From Oceanobacter mangrovi (GTDB lineage Bacteria; Pseudomonadota; Gammaproteobacteria; Pseudomonadales; Oceanobacteraceae), in contig NZ_JAHXZR010000003.1 in the NCBI RefSeq assembly GCF_019740315.1, positions 248,001 to 312,000 on the forward strand: DNA of 64,000 nucleotides, given 5' to 3'. The notes beneath the pieces are model-generated. The model was not told where the DNA came from. It did not search any database and worked only from the letters and a program-made list of their open reading frames with translations. Positions 41,954-51,029 of the stretch are shown here, piece by piece. A program made the translations under genes and the position numbers. The first letter of the stretch is position 1; each line of letters starts with the position of its first letter.

Positions 41954-42991
41954 TTATGCAAACGCTGGCATAACCTGATTCACAAACAGCTCAAGCGATT
42001 TCTTCTTCTCTTCATGGGACAGGCTGTTATCGGCCCAGAAGCTGTATTCGGTTAAGCCGGTGGCTTCATAATACTTCAGACGCTCGATCACGGATTCTGG
42101 TGTACCAATAACCAGATTTTCTTTCAGTACCTCAGGTTTTAGAGCATCCATTTCGTCCAGTTCCTGCTCGGAAATCGGCTTGCAGAAACCATTCACCGGA
42201 GTCTGGTCATTCTTGGCCCAACCCTGGAAGTGGGCGTACCAGTTACGAATGCCGTCGACACCAATGCGCCAGTCTTCTGGCTGTTCATGAACGAAGGTGT
42301 GGCGCAGACACATGACTTTCGGCTGTGGTTTTTCCGGATGCTTGCTGCAGGCGGTGAGGAACTTGTCCATCAGTACGCCAACTTCTTCATCGGACTTGAA
42401 CAGCGGTGTCACCATCACGTTGCAGTTGTTGGCAACGGCGTAGTCATGGGATTCCTGCTCGCGGGCGGCAACCCAGATTGCCGGACCGCCAGCCTGCAGT
42501 GGCTTGGGTACTGATGTCGAAGTCGGGAACTGCCAGTGTTGGCCTTCGTGGGCAACATCGCCCTGCCACAGTTTTGGCAGCAGTGGCACCATTTCACGCA
42601 AATGACCGCCACCGTCCTTGGCCGACAGGCCACCGGCCAGGCGGTCGAATTCGCACTGGTAGGCACCGCGGGCGATACCAAATTCCAGACGGCCGTTAGA
42701 CATGATGTCGACCAGGGCGGCTTCACCGGCCAGCTTGATCGGGTGCCAGAAGGGCGCAATCACGGTTCCCAGACCCAGGCGAATGGTACTGGTCAGCGGT
42801 GCCAGGTAGGCCAGAAAGCTCAGCGGGTTAGGGCCAATGGTGAACTCCATCGCATGGTGTTCACCAATCCAGACGGTTTCCATGCCGCCGCGTTCGGCGA
42901 TCTGAACCAGCTCGACCAACTCGGCCAGCAGTTCCTGATGGGGCTTGTCCGGGCTGTAGCGTTCCATTTGCAGAAACAGGGAAAACTTCAT
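41954..42991 (-). CDS. Luciferase-like flavin-dependent monooxygenase, candidate ring-cleaving oxygenase
   Basis: A 345-residue bacterial-luciferase-family (LLM) protein: MKFSLFLQMERYSPDKPHQELLAELVELVQIAERGGMETVWIGEHHA at the start, then TSTIRLGLGTVIAPFWHPIKLAGEAALVDIMSNGRLEFGIARGAYQ. This TIM-barrel fold uses reduced FMN and oxygen. The two-component trigonelline oxygenase TgnB, which opens the pyridine ring between C5 and C6, is of this type (known, from memory). The flavin reductase gene in the neighbouring operon supplies the partner. It is a single-gene unit with its own operator 4, separated from the main operon by the AraC-type gene. Its substrate is inferred from context. Confidence 0.88.
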   Translation of the reverse strand: MKFSLFLQMERYSPDKPHQELLAELVELVQIAERGGMETVWIGEHHAMEFTIGPNPLSFLAYLAPLTSTIRLGLGTVIAPFWHPIKLAGEAALVDIMSNGRLEFGIARGAYQCEFDRLAGGLSAKDGGGHLREMVPLLPKLWQGDVAHEGQHWQFPTSTSVPKPLQAGGPAIWVAAREQESHDYAVANNCNVMVTPLFKSDEEVGVLMDKFLTACSKHPEKPQPKVMCLRHTFVHEQPEDWRIGVDGIRNWYAHFQGWAKNDQTPVNGFCKPISEQELDEMDALKPEVLKENLVIGTPESVIERLKYYEATGLTEYSFWADNSLSHEEKKKSLELFVNQVMPAFA

Positions 42992-43075
42992 TTTTGCGTC
43001 CTTCTTGATCTCGTGACTGATCTTATCCGGTCTCGCAGGTCGTCATAACCCTGCCGCCGAATTAACCTTGTCTGA

Positions 43076-43091
43076 TGGTATACCATAATAC
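43076..43091. promoter_or_regulatory. Operator 4, TGGTATACCATAATAC
   Basis: Fourth identical site, 84 bases before the luciferase-like gene; here the core palindrome is 12 bases (ATGGTATACCAT). It places this separate unit in the same regulon. Confidence 0.78.
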
Positions 43092-43422
43092 GACCAGGCT
43101 GGAGCAAGGAAGTTCAGGCTGGCCTCAATGGCCACATTGGCGCTTTTGCCCCTTGTTTGAAGTCACTGATGGGTGAACAAGCTGGTTGACCGGAGCAGGA
43201 TTATGGCTGTGTGGCAGATTGCTCTGGCTCGCTTTGTCCAGTCTGTCATCGGCTTGGGTTTATCATCTGAAGTGTATTTGTTTTGCAGTTGATTCATCTG
43301 CTTTTGTCTTAAAAACAAAGTCTTTTCCTATAGTGATTTTACTAAAATTGAAAAATATAAAGCGCTGAGTAAGTACTTGCTTATCAGTGTGTCAATGATT
43401 CTTTGAATGAGAGAAAGACAGC
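43092..43422. other. Upstream region of the D-amino acid dehydrogenase gene
   Basis: No gene. The last 130 bases are A/T-rich (AAATTGAAAAATATAAAG near 43345-43362), as in promoters bound by Lrp-like proteins, but no precise site can be claimed. GAGAGAAAGAC precedes the dadA start. Confidence 0.4.
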
Positions 43423-44679
43423 ATGAAAATTCTGGTATTGGGTGGTGGTGTGCTGGGCGTGTCGTCTGCCTGGTATCTGGCAAAGTCTGGTCATGAAGTG
43501 ACTGTGGTTGAGCGCCAGCCAGGTGTGGCTGACGAAACCAGCTATGGCAATGCCGGCATGTTGTCTTACGGCTACACGGTGCCATGGGCGGCACCGGGTG
43601 TACCTTTCAAGGCGATCAAATGGATGCTGCAGGATCTGGCTCCGATTCTGGTGAGCAAGTCGGCGTTTAACGCCCACACCGCTGGCTGGATGATGAAGAT
43701 GCTGGGTCAGTGCACTGAAGATGCCTACCGCGTCAACAAAAACCGCATGCTGCGTATTTCTGAATACAGCCGCATTTGTATGGATCGTCTGACCAGCGAA
43801 CTGGAGCTCGACTTCGACCACCGCAACAAGGGTACGGTTGAACTGTTCCGTGACCAGCAGAAGATGGATTCCATTGGTGCTGACCTGGCGTCGCTGCGTG
43901 AATGTGGTGTTGAGCACGAAGTGATCGACCACGCGACCTGTATCCAGTACGAACCAGCGCTGGCCAATGTCTCCGAAAAATTCGTTGGTGGTCTGCTGTT
44001 CCCGAAAGACGGTACTGGCGACTGCCGCAAGTTCACCCAGCACCTGGCAGAGTACTGCAAGCAGATTGGCGTTAAATTTGAGTTCGGCACTGAAATCAAG
44101 GCACTGGAAACCCGTGATAACGAAATCCAGTCAGTGGTGACTTCCAAAGGCAAGATGCAGGCAGATGCCTACGTACTGTGTATGGGCAGCTATTCACCAA
44201 TGCTGGTGAAACCACTGGGTATCAACCTGCCGATCTACCCGATGAAAGGCTACTCACTGACACTGCCGATCATCGACGAAAGCAAGGCACCTCAGTCTAC
44301 CGTGATGGACGAAGCCTATAAGGTAGCGGTAACCCGGTTCGACGACCGCATCCGTGTGGGTGGTACCGCCGAAATCGCTTCTTTCGACCTGAGCCTGAAA
44401 TCTGAGCGTCGCAAGCCAACTGAATTTGTGGTGAGCGATCTTTTCCCGGGTGCTGGGGATCTGGAGAATGCTGAATTCTGGTGTGGCCTGCGGCCGATGA
44501 CACCGGATTCCGTGCCCGTGATTGGCAAGTCTCCGGTGAAGAAACTCTACATGAACACCGGCCACGGCACCCTCGGCTGGACCATGTCGCAGGGTTCTGC
44601 GAAGTTGCTGGCGGATATCGTTAACGAGCAGGAAACCGAAGTCAGCACCGAGGGTATGTCGGTTTCCCGTTACCTGTAA
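43423..44679 (+). CDS. dadA: D-amino acid dehydrogenase
   Basis: A 418-residue FAD-dependent oxidase/dehydrogenase of the DadA type. The N-terminal dinucleotide motif is MKILVLGGGVLGVSSAWYLAKSGHEVTVVER; TSYGNAGMLSYGYTVPWAAPG follows, then the C-terminal CGLRPMTPDSVPVIGKSP and NTGHGTLGWTMSQGSAKLLADI. It oxidises D-alanine (and other D-amino acids) to the 2-oxo acid and ammonia, passing electrons to the quinone pool. Downstream come ridA and an alanine racemase gene, the classic L-alanine catabolism set. The next gene begins 178 bases later, across a palindromic repeat. Confidence 0.92.
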   Translation: MKILVLGGGVLGVSSAWYLAKSGHEVTVVERQPGVADETSYGNAGMLSYGYTVPWAAPGVPFKAIKWMLQDLAPILVSKSAFNAHTAGWMMKMLGQCTEDAYRVNKNRMLRISEYSRICMDRLTSELELDFDHRNKGTVELFRDQQKMDSIGADLASLRECGVEHEVIDHATCIQYEPALANVSEKFVGGLLFPKDGTGDCRKFTQHLAEYCKQIGVKFEFGTEIKALETRDNEIQSVVTSKGKMQADAYVLCMGSYSPMLVKPLGINLPIYPMKGYSLTLPIIDESKAPQSTVMDEAYKVAVTRFDDRIRVGGTAEIASFDLSLKSERRKPTEFVVSDLFPGAGDLENAEFWCGLRPMTPDSVPVIGKSPVKKLYMNTGHGTLGWTMSQGSAKLLADIVNEQETEVSTEGMSVSRYL

Positions 44680-44733
44680 GGTTTTGCGTCGGGTTGCCTC
44701 GCGGCACAAGATTGCAGGCATGGGTCATGCGCC

Positions 44734-44783
44734 GTTGGGCGCGGCCCAACCTACGGTATCTGTAGGATGGGTTATGCCCATCC
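44734..44783. repeat. GTTGGGC/GATGGGC palindromic element between dadA and ridA
   Basis: Two hairpins, GTTGGGC-gcg-GCCCAAC (44734-44750) and GGATGGG-ttat-GCCCATCC (44765-44783), the inverted version of the elements at 5305-5460 and 61103-61161. It may shape the dadA/ridA mRNA ends. Confidence 0.75.
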
Positions 44784-44857
44784 AACGCCAGGCGTAACGA
44801 CAACGAACACCTAAAAAACCAATTACAACATTTACCCATATTTTGGCAGAGGTATTT

Positions 44858-45238
44858 ATGAGCAAGACAATCATCAACACCGACAAGGCTCCAGCAGCAA
44901 TTGGCACCTACTCCCAGGCGGTTAAAGTGGGCGATCTGGTATTTGTTTCCGGTCAGATCCCTTTGAATCCGGCCACCATGGAAATGGTTACCGAGTCTTT
45001 CGAAGCCCAGGCTGTACAGGTGTTCGAAAACCTCAAGGCGATTGCTGAAGCTTCCGGTGGTTCTCTGGCATCTGCTGCCAAGCTGACCATTCTGCTGTCT
45101 GACATGAGCTTCTTCCCACAGGTAAATGAAGTGATGTCCCGTTACTTCGACGAGCCATACCCAGCTCGTGCTGCGTTCGCAGTCAAAGCCCTGCCAAAAG
45201 ATGCCGACATCGAAGTCGAAGCTGTTCTGGCGCTGTAA
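44858..45238 (+). CDS. ridA: RidA-family enamine/imine deaminase
   Basis: A 126-residue RidA (YjgF/YER057c/UK114) protein: [34 protein letters not shown] at the start, the substrate Arg in [25 protein letters not shown] at the end. It hydrolyses 2-aminoacrylate and other imines made by amino acid oxidation and PLP enzymes. AGAGG lies before ATG 44858. Between dadA and the racemase gene it would clear the imine released by DadA. Confidence 0.93.
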   Translation: MSKTIINTDKAPAAIGTYSQAVKVGDLVFVSGQIPLNPATMEMVTESFEAQAVQVFENLKAIAEASGGSLASAAKLTILLSDMSFFPQVNEVMSRYFDEPYPARAAFAVKALPKDADIEVEAVLAL

Positions 45239-45344
45239 TTTGCCGGTTTGATCGCAGCCACAGTAACCGCCCGGTTGCTGTGGCTGCGGTTGTGATTGAT
45301 AGTCTTGGTCTGCCCGTCCGGGTAGCGTGTGGAGAATCCGTTTT

Positions 45345-46433
45345 ATGTCCCGTCCTGCGGTTGCCAGAATTCATCTGGATAACATCGTTGCCAACTATTT
45401 GCTGGCCAAATCTGTCTGCCCGGCGGCTACCCAGGCACTGGCAGTGGTCAAGGCTGATGCCTACGGGCATGGTGCTGTAGTGGTTGCCAAAGCCCTGGCC
45501 GAGCACGTACCTGCGTTTGCCGTTGCCTGTATCGAAGAAGCGTTGGAACTGCGCGCGGCGGGCATCGACAAGCCAATCGTACTGCTGGAAGGTTTTTTCA
45601 CACCGGACGAACTGCCGATTATGGCGGAACAGAATTTCTGGACCGCAGTGCACAGCCAGTTCCAGATCGAACAGATTGCCGCAGCTGAGCTGAAAGCACC
45701 GATCCCGGTATGGGTGAAAGTGGATTCCGGTATGCACCGTCTGGGCTTTGCGCCGGAACTGGCCGGTCAGGCCTGCAAGGATCTGCAAGCGCTGGATAAC
45801 GTGGCGTCCGTCACCATGATGACCCACTTTGCCAACGCTGACGTTACCGACCCTGCCGGTATCGACGTTGAACAACAGATGAAACGGGTGGCGCTGGCTG
45901 CCGAAGGTCTGGATATCGGCTTCAGTGTGGCCAACTCAGCGGCACTGCTGACGGCACCACAAACCCGTCTCGACTGGGTCCGTCCTGGCATCATTCTGTA
46001 CGGATCTTCACCGCTGGATCAGCAGACCACCGAGTCGCTGCAGCTGAAGCCAGGCATGACGCTGGAAACCAAAGTGATCGCCACCCGGGTGGTTGAACCT
46101 GGTGAGAGCGTTGGTTACGGCAGCCGTTTTGTCGCCGACAAGCCAACTCTGGTGGGTACAATCGCCATGGGATACGCCGACGGTTATCCACGCCAGGCGG
46201 TTGAAGGTACGCCGGTTGCGGTTGATGGCAAAATGACCCGGGTGATCGGTCGTGTCTCAATGGACATGATGACCGTTGACCTTACTGGCATCGAAGGTGC
46301 CGGTGTTGGCAGCCGGGTTGAACTGTGGGGAGAGCAGGTGGATGCCAACCTGGTAGCCGCTCATTGCGACACCATCTCCTACCATCTGTTTACTGGTGTC
46401 ACCCGTCGGGTGCCACGTGATTACAACAGCTGA
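45345..46433 (+). CDS. dadX: Alanine racemase (catabolic, DadX type)
   Basis: A 362-residue PLP enzyme. The PLP-binding lysine is in ALAVVKADAYGHGA (about residue 33-45), and the catalytic tyrosine region is GTIAMGYADGYPRQA. It converts L-alanine to D-alanine for DadA. ATG 45345 follows GGAGAAT; a GTG at 45327 is less likely. Its place after dadA/ridA marks it as the catabolic rather than cell-wall racemase, though no second alr is visible here to compare. Confidence 0.92.
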   Translation: MSRPAVARIHLDNIVANYLLAKSVCPAATQALAVVKADAYGHGAVVVAKALAEHVPAFAVACIEEALELRAAGIDKPIVLLEGFFTPDELPIMAEQNFWTAVHSQFQIEQIAAAELKAPIPVWVKVDSGMHRLGFAPELAGQACKDLQALDNVASVTMMTHFANADVTDPAGIDVEQQMKRVALAAEGLDIGFSVANSAALLTAPQTRLDWVRPGIILYGSSPLDQQTTESLQLKPGMTLETKVIATRVVEPGESVGYGSRFVADKPTLVGTIAMGYADGYPRQAVEGTPVAVDGKMTRVIGRVSMDMMTVDLTGIEGAGVGSRVELWGEQVDANLVAAHCDTISYHLFTGVTRRVPRDYNS

Positions 46434-46954
46434 GCAGGGACAAGCTGATCTGGGGCTGACATTTGTCGGGACATGTCCCGACCCTACACAAATGTGATGC
46501 AAGCTCCGGGGCGTAGGGTCCAGGCATACCCGCACAAGTTGGGGTAAATCCGACGCAAAAAATCAAAAAGGCGGCCATTCAAACGGTCGCCTTTTTTATT
46601 CGTCGCAAGATGGTGCCGACGGCTGAACAGAGCGGACAATTTTTAGTCACTTATTCAATAGCCTGAAATGGAGCGGTAGCGCGTCAGCCCAGCATTCATC
46701 AAGTAATTTTTCAGGAACTGGTTCATACGTTCGTTTCGAACACCTGTCCTATTTCCTGAGAGGTATATATCCTCCGCGCCCTTGGTAGAAAACTGTACCT
46801 ATTCAGTTGAAAACCCAAGTTTCTTACAGGCGGCGTCAGACCGCTTATTTACAAAAACCACCGTCACTTTCCCACCGATCCCGTGTGAATCAATGGCTTG
46901 CTGTGGCAGGCAGAGGAAAGCCGAGTGGTTTGTTCTTACGGAGTACTTACTGCT
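46434..46954. other. Gene-free stretch after the racemase gene with palindrome and terminator
   Basis: It contains a palindrome GTCGGGACATGTCCCGAC (46465-46482) inside outer arms CATTTGT/ACAAATG, then the terminator at 46565-46598. From 46600 to 46950 nothing else is identified; the promoter of the binding-protein gene should be in its last part. Confidence 0.5.
46565..46598 (+). terminator. Rho-independent terminator of dadA/ridA/dadX
   Basis: Stem AAAGGCGGCC / GGTCGCCTTT with one mismatch around an 8-base loop, followed by TTTTTT. Confidence 0.88.
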
Positions 46955-48070
46955 ATGAAAACCACACTGAAGCTGGCTTGCGCCAGTCTTTTGGCTGCCT
47001 GCTGCTTGCCGGCAAGTGCCGCTACCGACGTTCCGGTTTTGAAAATCCTCAATTGGAACGACTACATTGCACCGGAAGTCATCAAGGCTTTTGAACAGGA
47101 AAAAGGGGTTCGGATTGAATACACCGAATACACCAACCTGGATGAATTTGCCGATAAATTTATCAATCCGGAAAACCATTTTGACCTGATTTTCCCACCG
47201 TCCCGTATCGTTAATTCGCTGGCTGAAAAGCAGCTGATTCGTGATCTCGACAACAGCCGTATTGCCGCCATGCAGGATCTGCGGCCGGACATCGTGAACG
47301 AATACGCTTTGCAGGACGCGGGTGCGCCATCCGGCGTTCCTTATATGTGGGGTACGACCGGACTGGGCGTTAACGTTGCCGAGTTGCAAAAGCTGGGACT
47401 GGCGGAATACAAGGATTCCTGGTCGCTGCTGTTTGATCCCAAGGTTCGTGCCAAGGCTGCCCAGTGTGGTATTGGCCTGCTGAACGAACGTGACGAGCTG
47501 TTCGCCGGAGCGTTGGCCTATCTGGGTTATTCCATCAACTCGCTGAAGCGGGAAGAACTGGAACGGGCGGGTGAGCTGCTGAAGGAAACCGTCGCCGATG
47601 TGAACTACCTGGCGACTACCCAATCCCGTGAAGACCTGGCTAACAAGAAGATCTGTGTGTCGGTTGGCTACTCAGGTGATTTGCTGTTGGCTGCCGGTGA
47701 TGATCCGCAACTGGCGTATTTTATTCCGCGTGAAGGTAATGCCCTGTGGATTGACGCCATGGCCATTCCGACGACTGCCCAGTCACCGGATCTGGCTTAC
47801 GACTTCATCAACTACTTGATGCAACCGAAAATGGCGGCGGCCAACTCCAACTATCTGGAATACCCGAACCCAATGGCCAGCTCTGCCCAGTACGTTAACC
47901 CGGATATCCTCAACAACGATGTGATTTACCCATCCGTTGCCTCGCTGACCAAAATGGAAGCGCTGGCGCCACGGGATCGTAAAACCACCCGTATCATGCA
48001 CCGGCTGTGGGTGACTGCGTTGTGTAGCCGGGGTGAATGGTGTTCAGTACCGCTGTCCTCCAACTTCTGA
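46955..48070 (+). CDS. Polyamine-type periplasmic binding protein (PotF/PotD family)
   Basis: A 371-residue extracytoplasmic binding protein. The ATG at 46955 gives a signal peptide MKTTLKLACASLLAACCLPASA. The mature N terminus VPVLKILNWNDYIAPEVIKAFEQEKGVRIEYTEY and the later SGVPYMWGTTGLGVN, ICVSVGYSGDLLLAA, and NALWIDAMAIPTTAQSPDLAYDFINYLMQP are the marks of the putrescine/spermidine class. The ABC permease genes are not next to it. The acid residues that hold the amine can be matched only partly, so another cationic amine is possible. A strong terminator follows. Confidence 0.85.
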   Translation: MKTTLKLACASLLAACCLPASAATDVPVLKILNWNDYIAPEVIKAFEQEKGVRIEYTEYTNLDEFADKFINPENHFDLIFPPSRIVNSLAEKQLIRDLDNSRIAAMQDLRPDIVNEYALQDAGAPSGVPYMWGTTGLGVNVAELQKLGLAEYKDSWSLLFDPKVRAKAAQCGIGLLNERDELFAGALAYLGYSINSLKREELERAGELLKETVADVNYLATTQSREDLANKKICVSVGYSGDLLLAAGDDPQLAYFIPREGNALWIDAMAIPTTAQSPDLAYDFINYLMQPKMAAANSNYLEYPNPMASSAQYVNPDILNNDVIYPSVASLTKMEALAPRDRKTTRIMHRLWVTALCSRGEWCSVPLSSNF

Positions 48071-48169
48071 CCTCAAGCTTCTCTGATTGCAGACTGCTGA
48101 TGTCGGATTACTGGACGGATGACTGAATGACGGATTAAGGGATCAATCATGTACGACAGGGACGTCGCC

Positions 48170-48208
48170 AAAGCCCGGTTATCGCAAGCTAACCGGGCTT
48201 TGTTGTTA
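48170..48208. terminator. Rho-independent terminator between binding-protein and heme genes
   Basis: Perfect 12-bp stem AAAGCCCGGTTA-tcgcaagc-TAACCGGGCTTT (48170-48201), T-rich after it. It lies between convergent genes and may work both ways. Confidence 0.9.
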
Positions 48209-48224
48209 TCAGAAGAGCTGTTTT

Positions 48225-49091
48225 TTACTGGCACCAGAGCTGATTGCTGTTGGCGTAACGACGGGCCAGATCGGCTGGCAGGTCGTAGGCCAGGGCCAGC
48301 AGTCGTGGGTCATTGAGGCCTTCGCGGCCGCCGAGGTAAGCCACCTTTCCCTGTTTCAGAATCAGCACCTTGTCGGCCCAGCTGGCTGCCAGGGCAATGT
48401 CGTGCATGACGGCAATAACACCAACCCCGGCAGCGGCAAAGCGATTTACAGCATTCATAATGCTGTGCTGATGCGCTGGATCGAGAGCGGAAGTGCATTC
48501 ATCGAGTAATAACAGATGGCTGCGGTCCGGGTTGTTGCGCTGTGGCTGATCCAGCGCCTGCCAGATCTGCACCAGTACCCGTGCCAGCTGCACGCGTTGT
48601 TGTTCGCCACCGGACAAGCCCGGATAACGGCGATCCCGCAGGTGCCAGCATTCGGTCAGCTGCATGGCCTGCCGTTGCCATTCGAGGCTGGTCTGTTCGT
48701 CGGCAAATGGGGTGCGGCCAATGGCGACGACTTCATGAACCCTGAACGGAAACAGCATGTCGGTATGCTGTGGCATAACGGCTATTCGTTGTGCCCGCTG
48801 GCTGCTGGACAGATGTTGCAACGGCTGGCGACCAAACTCCATATGGCCGCGGTAATCACCAATCTCACCGGACAGGCATTTCAGCAAGGTCGACTTGCCT
48901 GCGCCATTCGGGCCAAGAATTGCCAGCCGTTCACCGCCAGCCAGCGCCAGGCTGACCTGCTGCAGCAGTTTGGCTCCATGACGTTCGACGTTCAGGTTGG
49001 CGACTGTTAGCAGGGCTGGCGGGACTGCTGTCTGTCGGATCAAATGGCTGTCCGGTGGTGGGCAAGACAACAAGGGTGTGGCTGTGTTCAT
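48225..49091 (-). CDS. hmuV: Heme ABC transporter ATP-binding protein HmuV
   Basis: A 288-residue ABC ATPase: Walker A GPNGAGKST, signature LSGGEQQR, Walker B LLLLDECTSALD and the H-loop MHDIALAA. The MPQHTDMLFPFRVHEVVAIGRTPF stretch is typical of HmuV/FecE-type iron-heme ATPases. Residues 1-28 are an extra Pro-rich N terminus. The start at 49091 overlaps hmuU's end by 4 bases. It energises HmuU to bring heme across the inner membrane. It is the last gene of the heme operon, just before the terminator. Confidence 0.92.
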   Translation of the reverse strand: MNTATPLLSCPPPDSHLIRQTAVPPALLTVANLNVERHGAKLLQQVSLALAGGERLAILGPNGAGKSTLLKCLSGEIGDYRGHMEFGRQPLQHLSSSQRAQRIAVMPQHTDMLFPFRVHEVVAIGRTPFADEQTSLEWQRQAMQLTECWHLRDRRYPGLSGGEQQRVQLARVLVQIWQALDQPQRNNPDRSHLLLLDECTSALDPAHQHSIMNAVNRFAAAGVGVIAVMHDIALAASWADKVLILKQGKVAYLGGREGLNDPRLLALAYDLPADLARRYANSNQLWCQ

Positions 49092-50149
49092 CCCATTCTC
49101 CCGCGTACCTGGTGTAATAACATCGACAAAAACAACGGGCCGCCGATCAGTGCCATCAGTAGCCCGACCGGCAAGTCCTGCGGCGCGATCAGGTTGCGGG
49201 CGAGGGTATCTGCGAGCAGCAGCAGCAGGCCACCGGCCAACGCCGACATCGGCAATAGCAGCCGGTGATCCGGGCCAACCAGCAGTCGCAGCAGGTGTGG
49301 AACCACCAGACCGATAAAACCAATCACCCCGGCGACCGCTACCCCGGCCCCGACCATCAGGGCCGCAGCGGCCAGCAACCAGCGCTTGCAAGCCTGAACA
49401 TCCAGCCCCAGATGACCGGCCACCTGTTCGCCCAGCAGCATGGCGTTGAGCGCCCGGCCGTAGCGTAAACAGAGCAACAGTGGTAACAGGATCAGGCCGC
49501 TCAATGCAGCGACTTCCGGCCAGCGGCCCCAGGCCAGGCTGCCCATCGACCAGAAGGTCATGCTGCGCAGTTGCTGGTCATCGGCCAGATACGTCAGTAC
49601 CCCGGTGGCGGCGCCGGTAAGTACATTGATCGCGACCCCGGCCAGCAGCAACATGGCGACCTGGGTTTCTCCCCGCCAGGTGCCAAGCCGGTACATCAGC
49701 CAGGTGACCAGCAGGCCACCCGCAAAGGCTGCCAGCGGTAGTGCCAGTGGGCCGGTCAGACTGGCCCAATGCAGCAGCCAGCTGTCAGACAACACGATCA
49801 CCGCTACGGCTGCCAGCGCCGCACCACTGGCAACGCCAATCAGTCCGGGGTCGGCCAGCGGGTTGCGAAAGACGCCCTGGGTCAGCACTCCGGCGACCGC
49901 CAGTCCGGCCCCAATCAGCAGTGCCAGCAGCACTCGTGGCAAACGCAATTCCCGGATAATCCAGTCGTTGGCTCCGTCGAGCGGCTGCGCCTGTAATAAC
50001 CCGGCGATGGCGCTGAACACCTGAGCGGCAGATATCTTTACTGGCCCCCAACACAGGGCTGTTAGCACCATCGCCAGCAGGCCACTGCAGAGCAGCAGCC
50101 AGACCCCGGCGCGTCGGAGGGAATCATTAGCTGGACGGCTGAGCGACAT
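49088..50149 (-). CDS. hmuU: Heme ABC transporter permease HmuU
   Basis: A 353-residue FecCD-family permease with about ten membrane helices. Visible marks are RELRLPRVLLALLIGAGLAVAGVLTQGVFRNPLADPGLIGVASGAAL (about 65-110) and GVIGFIGLVVPHLLRLLVGPDHRLLLPMSALAGGLLLLLADTLAR near the C terminus. It forms the heme channel with HmuV. It overlaps hmuV by 4 bases and begins 10 bases after hmuT. Confidence 0.93.
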   Translation of the reverse strand: MSLSRPANDSLRRAGVWLLLCSGLLAMVLTALCWGPVKISAAQVFSAIAGLLQAQPLDGANDWIIRELRLPRVLLALLIGAGLAVAGVLTQGVFRNPLADPGLIGVASGAALAAVAVIVLSDSWLLHWASLTGPLALPLAAFAGGLLVTWLMYRLGTWRGETQVAMLLLAGVAINVLTGAATGVLTYLADDQQLRSMTFWSMGSLAWGRWPEVAALSGLILLPLLLCLRYGRALNAMLLGEQVAGHLGLDVQACKRWLLAAAALMVGAGVAVAGVIGFIGLVVPHLLRLLVGPDHRLLLPMSALAGGLLLLLADTLARNLIAPQDLPVGLLMALIGGPLFLSMLLHQVRGRMG

Positions 50150-50159
50150 GATGATTCCG

Positions 50160-51029
50160 TTAGTGACTGGCGGCAGTTTGTTGTGGCGGATACCAGATCA
50201 GGTCGACCAGCTGGTCAATGGCCTGTGGCAGGCGTGGTCCAAAACCCAGCATCAGACTGACGTCCACGGCAAACACCCGGTTGTGCTGCTGTGCCGGCGT
50301 CATCGCCAGTGTCTCAATGATTTGTGATCCGGCGTCTGGTTGGGTGTGGCCAACAATCACCACGTCGGGAGCCGCCTGAATCGCGCCTTCCGGACTCAGT
50401 GGCTTGTAGCCCTGATAGTTCACCGCGTTGCTGGCCTGTACCAGTTGCAGCATGGCGCTGGCCTGGGTGCCCTGACCGGCAGCCATCAGTCCACGGTTAC
50501 CGGCGCCCAGCAAAAACAGCGCGCTGGGAGCCGGCCGTGCGGGAATGCGTGCCAGCGCTTGTTGTGCCTGGCGCTGAATCTGCTGTTGCAGCACGGCTCC
50601 GCGCTGGCTTTGGTGCAGTGCTCTGGCGATCACCTCGACCTTGTTCAGTACGCCCGCCAGGCTATATTCCCGAGGCGTTCGGACAATCGTCACTCCGGCC
50701 TGCTGCAACTGTTCGAAGACGTTGGCAGGGCCAGCGTCTTCGCTGGCGAGGATCAGGTCCGGCTGCAGTGACAGAATGCCTTCGACTGACAGCTGGCGCA
50801 TGTAACCAACCTGCGGCAACTGCTGGGCTGCTGCCGGGTAACGGCTGGTGGTGTCGACACCAACCAGCTGTTGTTGCTGGTCGAGTGCGTAGACGATTTC
50901 AGTGATGGAGCCGTCGATACTGATGACGCGTTGGGGCTGATCATGGGTTGCCGCTCTGGCAGTCAGTGGCAACAGTGCCAGCAGGCTGCTGCAGACCATC
51001 AGCAGCCTCAGCACTCGTTGGTTTTTCAT
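50160..51029 (-). CDS. hmuT: Periplasmic heme-binding protein HmuT
   Basis: A 289-residue class III binding protein with signal peptide (residues 1-26, ending LTARA). QRVISIDGSITEIVYALDQQQQLVGVDTTSRYP and LQPDLILASEDAGPANVFEQLQQAGVTIV are HmuT/ShuT blocks; Tyr in RYPAAAQQLPQVGYMRQLSVEGIL may be a heme ligand. It carries heme from the outer-membrane receptor to HmuUV. It overlaps the start side of hmuS's end by 4 bases. Confidence 0.92.
   Translation of the reverse strand: MKNQRVLRLLMVCSSLLALLPLTARAATHDQPQRVISIDGSITEIVYALDQQQQLVGVDTTSRYPAAAQQLPQVGYMRQLSVEGILSLQPDLILASEDAGPANVFEQLQQAGVTIVRTPREYSLAGVLNKVEVIARALHQSQRGAVLQQQIQRQAQQALARIPARPAPSALFLLGAGNRGLMAAGQGTQASAMLQLVQASNAVNYQGYKPLSPEGAIQAAPDVVIVGHTQPDAGSQIIETLAMTPAQQHNRVFAVDVSLMLGFGPRLPQAIDQLVDLIWYPPQQTAASH

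Noticed and set aside
31100-43091. Carnitine or homarine degradation as the main reading of the cluster
   Set aside because: No carnitine dehydrogenase, CoA ligase or Rieske oxygenase is present. Homarine cannot be ruled out, but the succinate-semialdehyde dehydrogenase plus hydrolase pair fits trigonelline better.
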